Origin: F23-B02 sp963625685
GTDB taxonomy: Bacteria; Bacillota; Clostridia; Oscillospirales; Oscillospiraceae
NCBI GenBank assembly: GCA_963625685.1
Contig: CAVFTR010000008.1
Span: forward strand, 1 to 64,000
Length of the DNA: 64,000 nt
Direction: 5' to 3'
In this document: positions 34,496 to 41,684 of the stretch, piece after piece
Layout of the letters: each line of letters starts with the position of its first letter
Position numbering within the stretch: position 1 is the stretch's first letter
Translations under genes and position numbers: made by a program
The notes under the pieces: generated by a model
Databases searched by the model: none
What the model saw: only the letters and a program-made list of their open reading frames with translations
What the model was told of the DNA's origin: nothing

Positions 34496-37225
34496 TTACT
34501 TTGCGAATTTTGCCTTGAGGTCCTTGATCTTGATCTTCACGCCGCGCTTTGCCGCGTATACCGCCAGAGGCAGGTACTTGTCGTCGGTGTTGACCATCTT
34601 GCTCGCCTCGGGGTGGTCGCGGTGCAGGTGGATGGCGTCGAACTCGCAGCGGGTCGTGCACAGGCCGCAGCCGATGCACTTGTTCTGGTCGACGACCGAT
34701 ACGCCGCAGCCCAGGCAGCGGCTCGCCTCGGCCCTGACCTCGGCCTCGGTGAAGGTGACGCGGTCGTTCTTCATTGTCTTTGCCTTGCGCGGGTTGTGCT
34801 TTACCTCCTGACGCACGGGCGCGTCGAAGCAGTTGATGTCGATAACGACATTGTCCTTGTCAAGCTCGTAGAAATCACGCGGGTTGCGCGCCAGCGTGAG
34901 GCTCTGTCCCTCATGGACGTAGCGGTGCAGGCTGATCGCGCCCTCGCGGCCGGCCGCTATGGCGTCGATGGCGAACTTCGGGCCCGTGTAGCAGTCGCCG
35001 CCGACGAAGATATCGCTCTGCGCGGTCTGGAGCGTTACGGGATCGGCTATCGCCTTGCCCTTTGCGGCGGTCTTGAGCTCGCCGACGTCGAGCGCGCCCC
35101 AGTCGACGATCTGGCCGACGGCGCTGATGACGGTGTTGACCTTGAGGGTCTTGAACTTGCCTGTGCCGACGGGCTTTTTCTTGCCCTTCTCGTCGGGCTC
35201 GCCGAGCTCCATGATCTCGACCTTCAGGCCGTTGACCTTGCCGGCGGCGGTGCCGGTGATCTCGACCGGCGCGTTGAGGTAGCAGAACTTAACGCCCTCG
35301 GCGAGAGCCTCGGCGACCTCCTCCTTATCCGCTGGCATCTCGTTCTCGGAGCGGCGATAGACTATGTAGGTCTCCTCCGCGCCCAGGCGTGCCGCGGTGC
35401 GCACGACGTCCATGGCGACATTGCCGCCGCCGATGACAGCGACCTTCTTTCCGAGCTCGACCTTATTGCCGAGATTGACCTCGCGCAGGAAGTCGACGCC
35501 GCCGTATACGCCCTTGAGCTCCTCGCCGGGGATGCCGAGCTTCGCCAGGCTCTGCGCGCCGATGGCGACGAAGAAGCCCTTGTAGCCCTGCTCGCGCAGC
35601 TGGGCGATGGTGACGTCCCTGCCGACCTCGACGCCGCATTTGAACTTGACGCCCATCTTCTTGAGAACGTCGATCTCGGCGTTTATGACCTTACGCTCAA
35701 GGCGGAAGGTCGGGATGCCGAGGGTCAGCATGCCGCCGGGGATGGGGTTGCGGTCGAAAACGGTGACGTTCGCGTAGCCCATCTCGGCCAGGTAGTAAGC
35801 GCAGCTCATGCCTGCGGGGCCCGCGCCGATGACGGCTATCTTCTCGGGATAGTCGGTGTCGGGGGTCTTATGGCGGCGCTTTTCGGGGATGTAGCGGGTC
35901 TTCTCGCTCAGCTCCTTCTCGGCGATGAACTTCTTGATCTCGTCGATGGCGACCGAGCGGTCGAGCTGGCCGCGGGTGCAGGCGTCCTCGCAGCGGCGGT
36001 TGCAGATGCTGCCGCAGACCGCCGGGAAGGGGTTATCCTGCTTTATGAGCTTGAGAGCGTCGAGGTATCTGCCCTCGCCGGCCATCTTGATATAGCCCTG
36101 AACGGCGATGTGCGCGGGGCAGGCCGCCTTACAGGGAGCGGTGCCGCTCTCGTGACAGTTTTTCTGGTTGTTGTTCTTGTAGTCCATATCCCACATATGC
36201 TCGCCCCAGTGGTTATCGTCGGGCAGAGGCTGCTTGGGATATACGACGGGGCCGTCCTTGGTGCAGAGCTTCTGGCCGAGCTTGGCAGCGCCCGCGGGGC
36301 AGACCTCGACGCACTTGCCGCAGGCCACGCACTTTTCCCTGTCGACGTGAGCGCGGTATGCGGAGGCGGACATGTTGGGGGTGTTGAAAAGCTGGGAGGT
36401 GCGCAGAGCGAAGCAGGAGCCGAGCGCACAGTTGCAGATGGCGAATATCTTGTCCTCGCCGTCTATATTGGTTATCTGATGGACATAGCCGTTTTCCTCG
36501 GAGCGCTTGAGTATGCGCATCGCCTCTTCATAGGTGATCGAGTGGCCCTTGCCGGTCTCGATACAGTATCTTGCGAAGGTGCCGACCGCTATGCACAGCT
36601 CCTCCTGCATCTCGCCGCAGCCCTCGCCCATGATGCGCATGGCATTGCGGCAGGAGCAGTAGCCGACGCCGAGCTGGCCCTCGTATTTCTTGAGCCAGTG
36701 GGAGATATGCTCGACGCTGACCGACTCGTTGGTGGCCGGTATCGCCTTCTCGACGGGGATAACGTGCATGCCGATGCCGTTGCCTCCGGGGGGCACCAGC
36801 GGGGTGATCTTCGTCAGCGGCAGAAACGCCATGCGCTCGAAGAACTTCGCTATCTGCGGGTACTTCTCGACCTGCTCGAGGTTCATGTTCATGAGCTCGG
36901 CCGAGCCGGGAACGAAAATGGGCAGAACGTACTGACGGCTGCCGTCGGGCGTGTCGTAGTTATACTCCAGAAGTCCCTTGTTGGCCATTATGTCCATGTT
37001 CTCCTGGAGATATCCGACGGGCTTGCCCATCTTTGCCGCGAGCTTCTCGGGCGTGGTGGGCTTGCGGACGTCCATCGCCAGCGCTATGTCGGCCTCCTCG
37101 TCTGTTATGACACATTCAAGACCGTAATATTCGGGGTCTGTCTCGGTGATCTTCTCAAGTCCGAGCTTCTGCGGTACGCGGTCGGTTATCTTCTTGCCGA
37201 GCGCCGCTATCTTTTCTCTTGCCAT
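34496..37225 (-). CDS. Multidomain Fe-S/FAD oxidoreductase (GltD-like core)
   Basis: A 909-aa cytosolic redox protein. Residues about 40-110 resemble a winged helix (TTPEKLAAKMGKPVGYLQENMDIMANKGLLEY). A cysteine region follows (YCSCRNAM, CNCALGSC), then a ferredoxin motif CVACGKCVEVCPAGA (about 300). From about 365 comes the GltD/dihydropyrimidine-dehydrogenase type module: CKAACPAHIAVQGYI...CGSICNRRCEDACTRG, FAD motif VIGAGPAGMSCAYYLAEMG, NAD(P) motif VIGGGNVAMDVVRTAARLGA and GGDCYTGP. A C-terminal CIGCGLCTTRC ferredoxin ends it. It probably moves electrons between NAD(P)H and ferredoxin; the exact reaction is unknown. Confidence 0.82.
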   Translation of the reverse strand: MAREKIAALGKKITDRVPQKLGLEKITETDPEYYGLECVITDEEADIALAMDVRKPTTPEKLAAKMGKPVGYLQENMDIMANKGLLEYNYDTPDGSRQYVLPIFVPGSAELMNMNLEQVEKYPQIAKFFERMAFLPLTKITPLVPPGGNGIGMHVIPVEKAIPATNESVSVEHISHWLKKYEGQLGVGYCSCRNAMRIMGEGCGEMQEELCIAVGTFARYCIETGKGHSITYEEAMRILKRSEENGYVHQITNIDGEDKIFAICNCALGSCFALRTSQLFNTPNMSASAYRAHVDREKCVACGKCVEVCPAGAAKLGQKLCTKDGPVVYPKQPLPDDNHWGEHMWDMDYKNNNQKNCHESGTAPCKAACPAHIAVQGYIKMAGEGRYLDALKLIKQDNPFPAVCGSICNRRCEDACTRGQLDRSVAIDEIKKFIAEKELSEKTRYIPEKRRHKTPDTDYPEKIAVIGAGPAGMSCAYYLAEMGYANVTVFDRNPIPGGMLTLGIPTFRLERKVINAEIDVLKKMGVKFKCGVEVGRDVTIAQLREQGYKGFFVAIGAQSLAKLGIPGEELKGVYGGVDFLREVNLGNKVELGKKVAVIGGGNVAMDVVRTAARLGAEETYIVYRRSENEMPADKEEVAEALAEGVKFCYLNAPVEITGTAAGKVNGLKVEIMELGEPDEKGKKKPVGTGKFKTLKVNTVISAVGQIVDWGALDVGELKTAAKGKAIADPVTLQTAQSDIFVGGDCYTGPKFAIDAIAAGREGAISLHRYVHEGQSLTLARNPRDFYELDKDNVVIDINCFDAPVRQEVKHNPRKAKTMKNDRVTFTEAEVRAEASRCLGCGVSVVDQNKCIGCGLCTTRCEFDAIHLHRDHPEASKMVNTDDKYLPLAVYAAKRGVKIKIKDLKAKFAK

Positions 37226-37290
37226 ATGTTCTCCTTCCTTATTCCTTATTCATTATCCCTATGTACATTTGCTTTCTCAGGTCACCTGTC

Positions 37291-37320
37291 AGTATATCAT
37301 ACATGCATGTATGAACACAA
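37291..37320 (-). promoter_or_regulatory. Promoter whose spacer is a perfect palindrome
   Basis: Minus-strand -35 TTGTGT (37315-37320) and -10 TATACT (37291-37296) are separated by exactly 18 bp (37297-37314), and those 18 bp are a perfect inverted repeat (TCATACATG / CATGTATGA). It precedes the oxidoreductase-hypA operon. Confidence 0.7.
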
Positions 37321-37347
37321 CATGAAATCGTCAGAAAATCTGCAATT

Positions 37348-38091
37348 TCACAGATAGAATTTGTCCTCCTTGCGCTCGGAGCAGAGCTTCTTGAGCGTCA
37401 GATAGGCCGTCAGGCGCATCGGGGCCGGAACTCTGCGCGACTCGGTCGAGCACATTGCGACGCATCTCATGCAGCTTATGCACTTGAGGGGGTTGGTGGT
37501 CATGTGCTTGCCCTTTATGGCGTTTGCCGGACAGTACTTTTCACAGATGCCGCAGCCGCTACATTCCCTCGACGCTGCGGGGTACAGGGGCAGCGGCGCG
37601 CTCTTTTTCTTCGCGTAGTTGGGGTCGCCGGGCATTTTGACGGGGCTGAAGCTGTCCATGGCCCTGAGCTTTGCGATAAACTCGTGTATCTTCTCCCTGT
37701 CCGCGGCGTCGGGGCGGCCCGCACCGAAGCGGGGGTCGATCGAGTGAGGAGCTACGATCTCGCAGCCTGCGACGGTGACGAAGCCGCGACTTGCTGCAAG
37801 ATCGCTCATCTCGAGCAGCGCGTCGTCCACCGCGCGGTTTCCGAAAACGGCGACCGGCACGCAGGGCGTATCATCGCCGCTTATGATCTTCATGCGCTCG
37901 TACATGGGCTTGGGTATCCTGCCGCCGTATACGGGGATGCAGAAGAAGGTGAGCGTATCATGGTCGATGGCCGTATTCATGCTCGGAGTGGTCAGCTCCT
38001 GCATGGGGGCGTCGCCGAGCTCCCTGCTTATGATGTCCGCGACGGCCTTCGTGCCGCCGCAGGGGCTGAAGTAGAATATCGCGTATTTCAT
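37348..38091 (-). CDS. EFR1-family flavodoxin-ferredoxin protein
   Basis: A 247-aa protein. The N-terminal part (1-150) is a flavodoxin-like FMN domain (AIFYFSPCGGTKAVADIIS, then VYGGRIPKPMYER, VAVFGNRAVDDAL). The C-terminal part has two [4Fe-4S] motifs, CSGCGICEKYCPANAI and CISCMRCVAMC. This is the EFR1 arrangement seen in Clostridia; partners are unknown. It lies upstream of the oxidoreductase promoter and 49 nt after the PQQ-propeller gene. Confidence 0.85.
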   Translation of the reverse strand: MKYAIFYFSPCGGTKAVADIISRELGDAPMQELTTPSMNTAIDHDTLTFFCIPVYGGRIPKPMYERMKIISGDDTPCVPVAVFGNRAVDDALLEMSDLAASRGFVTVAGCEIVAPHSIDPRFGAGRPDAADREKIHEFIAKLRAMDSFSPVKMPGDPNYAKKKSAPLPLYPAASRECSGCGICEKYCPANAIKGKHMTTNPLKCISCMRCVAMCSTESRRVPAPMRLTAYLTLKKLCSERKEDKFYL

Positions 38092-38140
38092 TGTGTTTCC
38101 CTTCCCTTTATCTTCTTTTAAAACTAAGCCGCTTTTAAAG

Positions 38141-39868
38141 CTAACCCACCTGTATGCAATAGGTGCGCATCGCGCGCGTTCCGACGACGGCGTAATTGCC
38201 GTACATCGCCGGCGAAGCCTCGATATTGCCGCCGAGGTTTATGTAGTTGAGCTGCTCGCCGGTTTTTCCGTCTATGAGGAACATGTAGAAGCCGGAGTTG
38301 CAGTAGAGCAGATAGCCGTTGCCGTCGGAGTCGTAGAAGTCGACGGGCGAGCTCCAGCTGTACATCGACGTCTCCTTCTCCCAGACCTTCTCGCCCGTGT
38401 CCTTTTTGAGCGCGACGAGCGTGCCCGAGCTTGCGCCGGGCGTGCGGGCGACGGGGACGAATATCATGTCCGAGAGCTTGTTCTTGCCGACGGCGATGGT
38501 GCCCTGAACGCCGCCGGAGAGGTCCTGCACCGTGTAGCAGGTGTAATCCGTGCGCCATACGATCTCGCCCGTCTCGGCGTCGATCTTGAATATGGGTATG
38601 GCCGCCGTCGAGTACGAGCGCCAGCCGTAGTGGAACGAAGTGCTTATGTAGATATACGGGTGTCCGTCCTCGATATCGACTACAGGCGAGCAGTTGGTGT
38701 CGTCAAGGACATCCTGCACCCAGACGAGCTTGAGCGTGTTCAGATCAAGGCACATGAGATTGCCGCCGTTATCGGCAAGGAATATGTAGTTGTTTATTAT
38801 CGCGGCCGAGGATTCGACGCCCAGCCAGTACTGGCTGCCGCTGCGCACGCCGTTATACTTCCACTTGACGATATTGTCCGGGTCGACGGACAGCTCGCCC
38901 GTCTGCTCGTTGTATTTCGTGTTCAGGTGGATGATGTAGAGTATGCCGTTCTCGCCCGGATAGATGAGCTGATCGGTCTCCGCGCTCACCAGGGGCGAGG
39001 AGTCGAACATATGCCAGCCGCGGTTCGCGAAGCTCTCGTTATGGCCGAACTCGAACATGACCGTATTGTCTATGAGGTTTACGACCTTGACGCGGGACTT
39101 GCCGTTTATGCTGTTGACGCCCGAGCCGACGTAGAGTATGGGATATCCGCGCGGGTCGAGCGCGCCCGCTCCCTTGTAGTTGAAGCCGAGATTGAGCGGC
39201 TCGCGGGTGTATTCGCCGGTCGTGAGCTCGTAGAAATAGACATGCCCGTCGAGCGTGGCGTAGATGACCTCGACAAGGTCCTCCTTCTCGCGCGCCCAGT
39301 CGTACATCGCGCTGATGTTCTTCCGCGTGGCCTCAGGCCACTTTACGATGAGCGGCTGACCCGTCCAGCCGCTGCCGGACCAGTAGGTGCCGTCGGTATC
39401 GCTCAGGCCGCTGGTGGATTTTGTCCACAGCTTTGTCAGCGTCTTGCTGCTCACCTCCGCCGTGCCGTAGGCGGCGCCCGTGCGGTAGTTATCGCCTCGG
39501 AAGGTGATGACGCCTTCAAGCTCCGTGTATCTCTCCGGCAGGTCGAAGTTTATCTCGTAATCGCTCTCGTATTCCTCGACTATCTCGCCGTCGACCATGA
39601 TGGCCGTGCTGGAGATGAGCCTCTCGGGCTCCGTGCCGTCGACCGAGTGGGGATTGAAATCCGCAAGTCCGACGGGCGTGGGCGTCGGCTCCGGAGTGGG
39701 TGTCGGCGTTGCGGCCGCGGCCGTGACGGCGGGGCTTTCCGCGGTCTCATCGAGAGCCTTGTTGGCCGCGACGCCGCGCATGACGACGAAGACCAGCACC
39801 GCCAGCAGGAGCGCCAGTATGACTATACCGGCTATCGTTTTTGCGCTTATCCTCTTTTTTTCTTCCAT
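38141..39868 (-). CDS. Membrane-anchored PQQ-type beta-propeller protein
   Basis: A 575-aa protein with one N-terminal membrane helix (about 12-32), a Thr/Pro linker, and an extracellular beta-propeller of PQQ/quinoprotein-like repeats (VVDIEDGHPYIYISTS, FKIDAETGEIVWRTDY, VALKKDTGEKVWEKE, LIDGKTGEQLNYINLGG). There is no evidence for bound PQQ; such propellers often act as scaffolds. It sits between the rhomboid-like and EFR1 genes on the minus strand. Confidence 0.8.
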   Translation of the reverse strand: MEEKKRISAKTIAGIVILALLLAVLVFVVMRGVAANKALDETAESPAVTAAAATPTPTPEPTPTPVGLADFNPHSVDGTEPERLISSTAIMVDGEIVEEYESDYEINFDLPERYTELEGVITFRGDNYRTGAAYGTAEVSSKTLTKLWTKSTSGLSDTDGTYWSGSGWTGQPLIVKWPEATRKNISAMYDWAREKEDLVEVIYATLDGHVYFYELTTGEYTREPLNLGFNYKGAGALDPRGYPILYVGSGVNSINGKSRVKVVNLIDNTVMFEFGHNESFANRGWHMFDSSPLVSAETDQLIYPGENGILYIIHLNTKYNEQTGELSVDPDNIVKWKYNGVRSGSQYWLGVESSAAIINNYIFLADNGGNLMCLDLNTLKLVWVQDVLDDTNCSPVVDIEDGHPYIYISTSFHYGWRSYSTAAIPIFKIDAETGEIVWRTDYTCYTVQDLSGGVQGTIAVGKNKLSDMIFVPVARTPGASSGTLVALKKDTGEKVWEKETSMYSWSSPVDFYDSDGNGYLLYCNSGFYMFLIDGKTGEQLNYINLGGNIEASPAMYGNYAVVGTRAMRTYCIQVG

Positions 39869-39895
39869 GTCCTTATCCGTCCTGTATCTTTAAAA

Positions 39896-40741
39896 TTATT
39901 CAGTAAAATGAACGTGGCTGTTTATATGGTCCTGGCAGAAGCAGTGATAGCCCGCGCACTTTGAGCAGTAGCGAAATTCAAGCTCGGGGAAATCCCTGTC
40001 GGTCCTGCCGCAGACGCAGCATTTGTAGTTATAGTCCTTCCGGCGCTGCTCGTCCTTAGCCTTCTGCTTCTCGCGGTTGAAGTTCACGGTCGTCTGACGG
40101 TAGTGCGTCCTGCCAGAGGACAGGGACGATATGAGGTCCGAGCCGAAGAAGATAAGGTAGTTTAGCATGGCTATGAGCGGCAGAAGATTGAACGGAAACT
40201 TCGTCGCGAGCATCTCGAACAGGAAAAACGCGGCGTTTACATACGCAAGCCATTTTATCTTCATCGGGATTATGAACATGAACAGGACCTGCATGTTCGG
40301 GAAGAGCGTTGCAAAGGAGAAGAACATCGACAGATAGATGTAATACGTTCCTATGCTTGCCGACTGTCTGGTGATGAGGTAGATCAGCATACCGTAGATG
40401 ATGGTCAGCACGACGCCGGAGAAGATGAAGATATTGAATCTCGCCGTTCCCCACTCGCGCTCGAGCGTGCTGCCTATCCAGTAGTAAAAATAGAAAAACA
40501 GCAGCGCCCACATGCTCAGATCCTGCGGTATGAACATGAACGTCACAAGTCTCCAGACCTGGCCCTTCAATATGAGCTCGGGTGAAAAGGCAAAGTAGCT
40601 TAAAAGAGTGCGGCTGCTGTCCATTATGCTCAGAAGCCAGACCGCAAGGCTTATAACGACGATGTAGAGCATGAGGTTCGGTATGCCGAATCTCGGGTGT
40701 CTGTAGCAGAACATGTCGATCTTTTTATTGAGTTTTTTCAT
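39896..40741 (-). CDS. Rhomboid-fold membrane protein, probably inactive, with zinc-ribbon tail
   Basis: A 281-aa protein with about six membrane helices. The rhomboid-type WR motif is present (KGQVWRLVTFMFIPQD) and so is the helix-2 block STLEREWGTARFN. The catalytic GxSG is replaced by SASIGTYYIYLS, and no catalytic His in an HxxGxxxG setting is visible, so it is likely a pseudoprotease. The C-terminus has clustered Cys/His (CCVCGRTD, CSKCAGYHCFCQDH), probably zinc binding. The ATG at 40741 follows AAAGGAAAG. Confidence 0.7.
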   Translation of the reverse strand: MKKLNKKIDMFCYRHPRFGIPNLMLYIVVISLAVWLLSIMDSSRTLLSYFAFSPELILKGQVWRLVTFMFIPQDLSMWALLFFYFYYWIGSTLEREWGTARFNIFIFSGVVLTIIYGMLIYLITRQSASIGTYYIYLSMFFSFATLFPNMQVLFMFIIPMKIKWLAYVNAAFFLFEMLATKFPFNLLPLIAMLNYLIFFGSDLISSLSSGRTHYRQTTVNFNREKQKAKDEQRRKDYNYKCCVCGRTDRDFPELEFRYCSKCAGYHCFCQDHINSHVHFTE

Positions 40742-40910
40742 TTTGCTTTCCTTTCGCTGGGCATACCTATACATAGTAATCTATAGTGCATCTTACAACC
40801 AAACCGTCATAATGTCCACAAAAAATTTGTCGCGGCAAAAACTTTTCCTTTAAACTTCTGCAAGGATATGTTAGAATGTATTTTGAATTATTATGAGCAC
40901 AGGTGAAAGC

Positions 40911-41681
40911 ATGCACAACAGAGAAAACGGTTTTGAGATAAAAAACGATATAATAGAAGGCAGGAACGCCGTTATCGAGGCGCTGCGCGCAGGGCGCGGC
41001 ATAGATAAGATATTCATCGCCAGGGGAGAGACGGACAAGACCCTCGGCCATATAGCGTCCAGGGCGCGCGAGGCCGGCATAGTCGTCGTCGACGCGGACC
41101 GCCGCAAGCTCGACAGCATGTCGGTGACCAAGGCGCATCAGGGCGTCGTCGCCCTCGTCGGCGTCAACGAATACTGCGAGGTGTCCGATATCCTCGGCTT
41201 TGCCGCAGAGCGCGGCGAAAGGCCGTTTATCATCGTCTGCGACGAGGTCAGCGATCCCCGAAACCTCGGCGCGATAATCCGCAGCGCGGAGTGCGCGGGA
41301 GCTCACGGGGTCATAATCCCCAAGCGCCGCAGCGCGGGGCTGACCGCGATCGTCGGCAAGGCCTCGGCGGGCGCGGCCGAGCACATGAGAATAGCCCGCG
41401 TTCCGAACATCCCCTCCGTGCTCAGGGAGCTCAAGGACGGCGGCGTCTGGGTATACGGTGCGGCGGCCGGCGGCAGCAGCGGGCTCTGGAGCACCGACTT
41501 CACCGGCTCCTGCGCGATCGTTATCGGCTCGGAGGGCGACGGCATGGGCAGGCTCGTGCGGGAAAGCTGTGATTTCATCGTGAGCATCCCCATGGCCGGA
41601 AGGATAAATTCGCTCAACGCATCCGCCGCCGCCTCGGTCATCATGTACGAAGTTCTGCGCCAGCGCAGCAGCAGAGGGTAA
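40911..41681 (+). CDS. rlmB: 23S rRNA (guanosine-2'-O)-methyltransferase RlmB
   Basis: A 256-aa SPOUT (TrmH-type) methyltransferase. The N-terminal substrate-binding domain is about 12-90 (EGRNAVIEALRAGRGIDKIFIARG). The knot motifs are DEVSDPRNLGAIIRSAECAGAHGVIIP, VIGSEGDGMGRLVRESCD and IPMAGRINSLNASAAASVIMYE. I start at the ATG at 40911 (AGGTG 7 nt upstream), not at 40893. The next gene starts 3 nt after its stop. Confidence 0.93.
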   Translation: MHNRENGFEIKNDIIEGRNAVIEALRAGRGIDKIFIARGETDKTLGHIASRAREAGIVVVDADRRKLDSMSVTKAHQGVVALVGVNEYCEVSDILGFAAERGERPFIIVCDEVSDPRNLGAIIRSAECAGAHGVIIPKRRSAGLTAIVGKASAGAAEHMRIARVPNIPSVLRELKDGGVWVYGAAAGGSSGLWSTDFTGSCAIVIGSEGDGMGRLVRESCDFIVSIPMAGRINSLNASAAASVIMYEVLRQRSSRG

Positions 41682-41684
41682 TAT

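Noticed and set aside
34184..37357. 1057-aa plus-strand open frame opposite the oxidoreductase gene
   Set aside because: It is antisense to a gene with clear Fe-S and FAD motifs; its composition (runs of L, A, D, V) reflects the mirrored codon bias.
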